Shown one piece after another: positions 5,883 to 7,046 of a DNA stretch of 7,046 nt. Numbering within the stretch: the stretch's first letter is position 1; each line of letters begins with the position of its first letter. The stretch covers positions 1 to 7,046 of the forward strand of contig JALWZI010000092.1 of assembly GCA_027002755.1 (NCBI GenBank), written 5' to 3'. The notes beneath the pieces were generated by a model. It saw nothing but the letters and a program-made list of their open reading frames with translations. It made no database searches and was not told where the DNA came from. The position numbers were made by a program, and so were the translations under genes. This DNA comes from Campylobacteraceae bacterium (GTDB lineage Bacteria; Campylobacterota; Campylobacteria; Campylobacterales; Sulfurovaceae).

Positions 5883-7046
5883 TCACTCCGCAGCACTTTG
5901 CTCTTTTTCAGCAAGCAAGCGCTCTTTGAGCACCCGCTTGAGGACCTTGCCCGTGGCGTTTTTTGGCAGCTCCTCCACCAGATGAAGCTGTCTCGGGATC
6001 TTGAAGTTGGCCAGATGCTCCCGGAGATAGGCCTTGAGCCGGATGAGATCCGGCGGACCCTGTTCCTCGTCGGGCTCGATATAGGCGACGGGGACCTCTC
6101 CGTTCTTCTCGTCGGGGATCCCGATGACGGCGCTGACGCCGACCCCCGGGAAGCTGTCGATCACCTCTTCGATCTCTCTCGGATAGATGTTGATCCCCTT
6201 GGAGATAATCAGATCCTTTTTGCGGTCGACGATGAAGAGATACCCCTCCTCGTCCATGTATCCCATGTCCCCGGTGCGGAGCCAGCCGTTGATGATGGTC
6301 TCCTCCGTCGCTTCCGGACGGTTGAGATACCCCTGCATGACATTGTCGCCTTTCAGAATGATCTCCCCCACCTCTCCTCTGGGCAGTTCCACCATGTTCT
6401 CGTCGACGATCTTGATCTCGTATCCGGGCATCGCCGGCCCCACGGAGCGCTCCTTCTGTTTGTGCAGCGGGTTGATGCAGACCGCCGGAGAGCTCTCGCT
6501 GAGCCCGTAGCCTTCCAGCATCTTTGCCCGGCGGAACTTCTGTGCCATGGCCGTCAGGGTTTTGTGCTGCAGGGCCGCAGCCCCGGAGACGAAGATGCGG
6601 ATACGGTTGAAGAGCATGAAATACCAGGGGAGCCTGGCCTTGGCCAAAGCGTTGTAGACATCCGGGACCCCGAAAAAGATCGTCACCCGCTTGAGCAGCG
6701 CCTGTTTGAAGATGTTGCTGAAAGGCCGCAGGGAGGGGATGATCACGATCCCCGCCCCCACATAGAGCGGCAGGATCACCCCGATGGAGAAGGTAAAGGA
6801 GTGGAACATGGGCAGAAAGACGATGGTCCGGTCCCGGGCGGTGATATTGAAAAGCCGGGAACCGGACTCGGCATTGGAGAGGATGTTCTTGTAGCTGAGC
6901 ATGGCCCCTTTGGGCTTGCCGGTGGTCCCGGAGGTGTAGAAGAAAACCGCCAGATCGTCCAGGGTCCGCATGACGGGTTTACAGGAGAGGCCCGCTTCCA
7001 GGGCCTCCTCGAAGGTCGTGTTGGCCTCGTTGGCCAGTCGCAACCC
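5883..7046 (-). CDS. Long-chain fatty acid-CoA ligase (AMP-forming), C-terminal part
   Basis: Member of the AMP-binding (ANL) superfamily, truncated at its N-terminus by the window edge; 387 residues are visible of an expected 500 or more. It activates a carboxylic acid, probably a fatty acid, with ATP to an acyl-adenylate and then transfers it to CoA. In order, numbering from the edge, it shows the phosphate-binding loop YTSGTTGKPKGAM (about 37-49), GYGLSESSP (about 200-208, the A5 motif with Ser in place of the usual Thr before Glu), GWLRTGDMGYMDEEGY with the ribose-binding Asp, the hinge VDRKKDLIISKGINIYPREIEE, and near the C-terminus LPKNATGKVLKR, whose Lys before VLKR is the adenylation lysine. 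The long-chain preference is inferred from overall resemblance to FadD/LcfB; another acyl-CoA synthetase is possible. An in-frame TTG at 7043 is not a credible start because the domain's N-terminal half would be missing. Confidence 0.9.
   Translation of the reverse strand, partial: GLRLANEANTTFEEALEAGLSCKPVMRTLDDLAVFFYTSGTTGKPKGAMLSYKNILSNAESGSRLFNITARDRTIVFLPMFHSFTFSIGVILPLYVGAGIVIIPSLRPFSNIFKQALLKRVTIFFGVPDVYNALAKARLPWYFMLFNRIRIFVSGAAALQHKTLTAMAQKFRRAKMLEGYGLSESSPAVCINPLHKQKERSVGPAMPGYEIKIVDENMVELPRGEVGEIILKGDNVMQGYLNRPEATEETIINGWLRTGDMGYMDEEGYLFIVDRKKDLIISKGINIYPREIEEVIDSFPGVGVSAVIGIPDEKNGEVPVAYIEPDEEQGPPDLIRLKAYLREHLANFKIPRQLHLVEELPKNATGKVLKRVLKERLLAEKEQSAAE

Overview
The window looks like chromosomal housekeeping DNA from a GC-rich member of the Campylobacterota (Epsilonproteobacteria), of the Nitratifractor/Sulfurovum kind. 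Two things suggest this. The gene order is lnt divergent from yajC-secD-secF, which I recall from Campylobacter jejuni. The Lnt is also of the short Campylobacter style, with an HPFGFDWF motif. The lineage is inferred from remembered family features; no search was run.

Layout from left to right: (1) positions 1-189, minus strand: the first 63 codons of an exported protein, probably a PBP4/DacB-type D-alanyl-D-alanine carboxypeptidase, cut by the window edge. (2) 186-1361, minus: a complete MalY/PatB-type PLP-dependent C-S lyase, whose stop overlaps the dacB start in an ATGA. (3) 1407-1476: a short gap with a GC-rich hairpin and a four-copy heptamer repeat. (4) 1477-4307, minus: yajC-secD-secF, a tight operon for the accessory complex of the Sec translocon; each downstream Shine-Dalgarno overlaps the preceding stop codon. 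(5) 4318-5664, plus: lnt, apolipoprotein N-acyltransferase, divergent from yajC with almost no space between the start codons. (6) 5665-5882: a gap of about 218 bases with several REP-like palindromes and a probable lnt terminator. (7) 5883-7046, minus: the C-terminal three quarters or so of a long-chain acyl-CoA ligase (AMP-forming), running off the right edge.

The genes share a cell-envelope theme. SecDF-YajC drives late steps of protein export through SecYEG, Lnt finishes exported lipoproteins, and DacB trims peptidoglycan in the periplasm. The C-S lyase and the acyl-CoA ligase are metabolic neighbours with no obvious link to that theme.

I found no CRISPR array, phage, insertion sequence with a transposase, RNA gene or recognisable new multi-gene system. 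The most interesting observations are small. One is a perfect four-copy heptamer repeat inside lnt, where gain or loss of one unit would truncate the protein before its catalytic domain. A related heptamer tract lies just after secF. The third is the cluster of REP/BIME-like palindromes after lnt.
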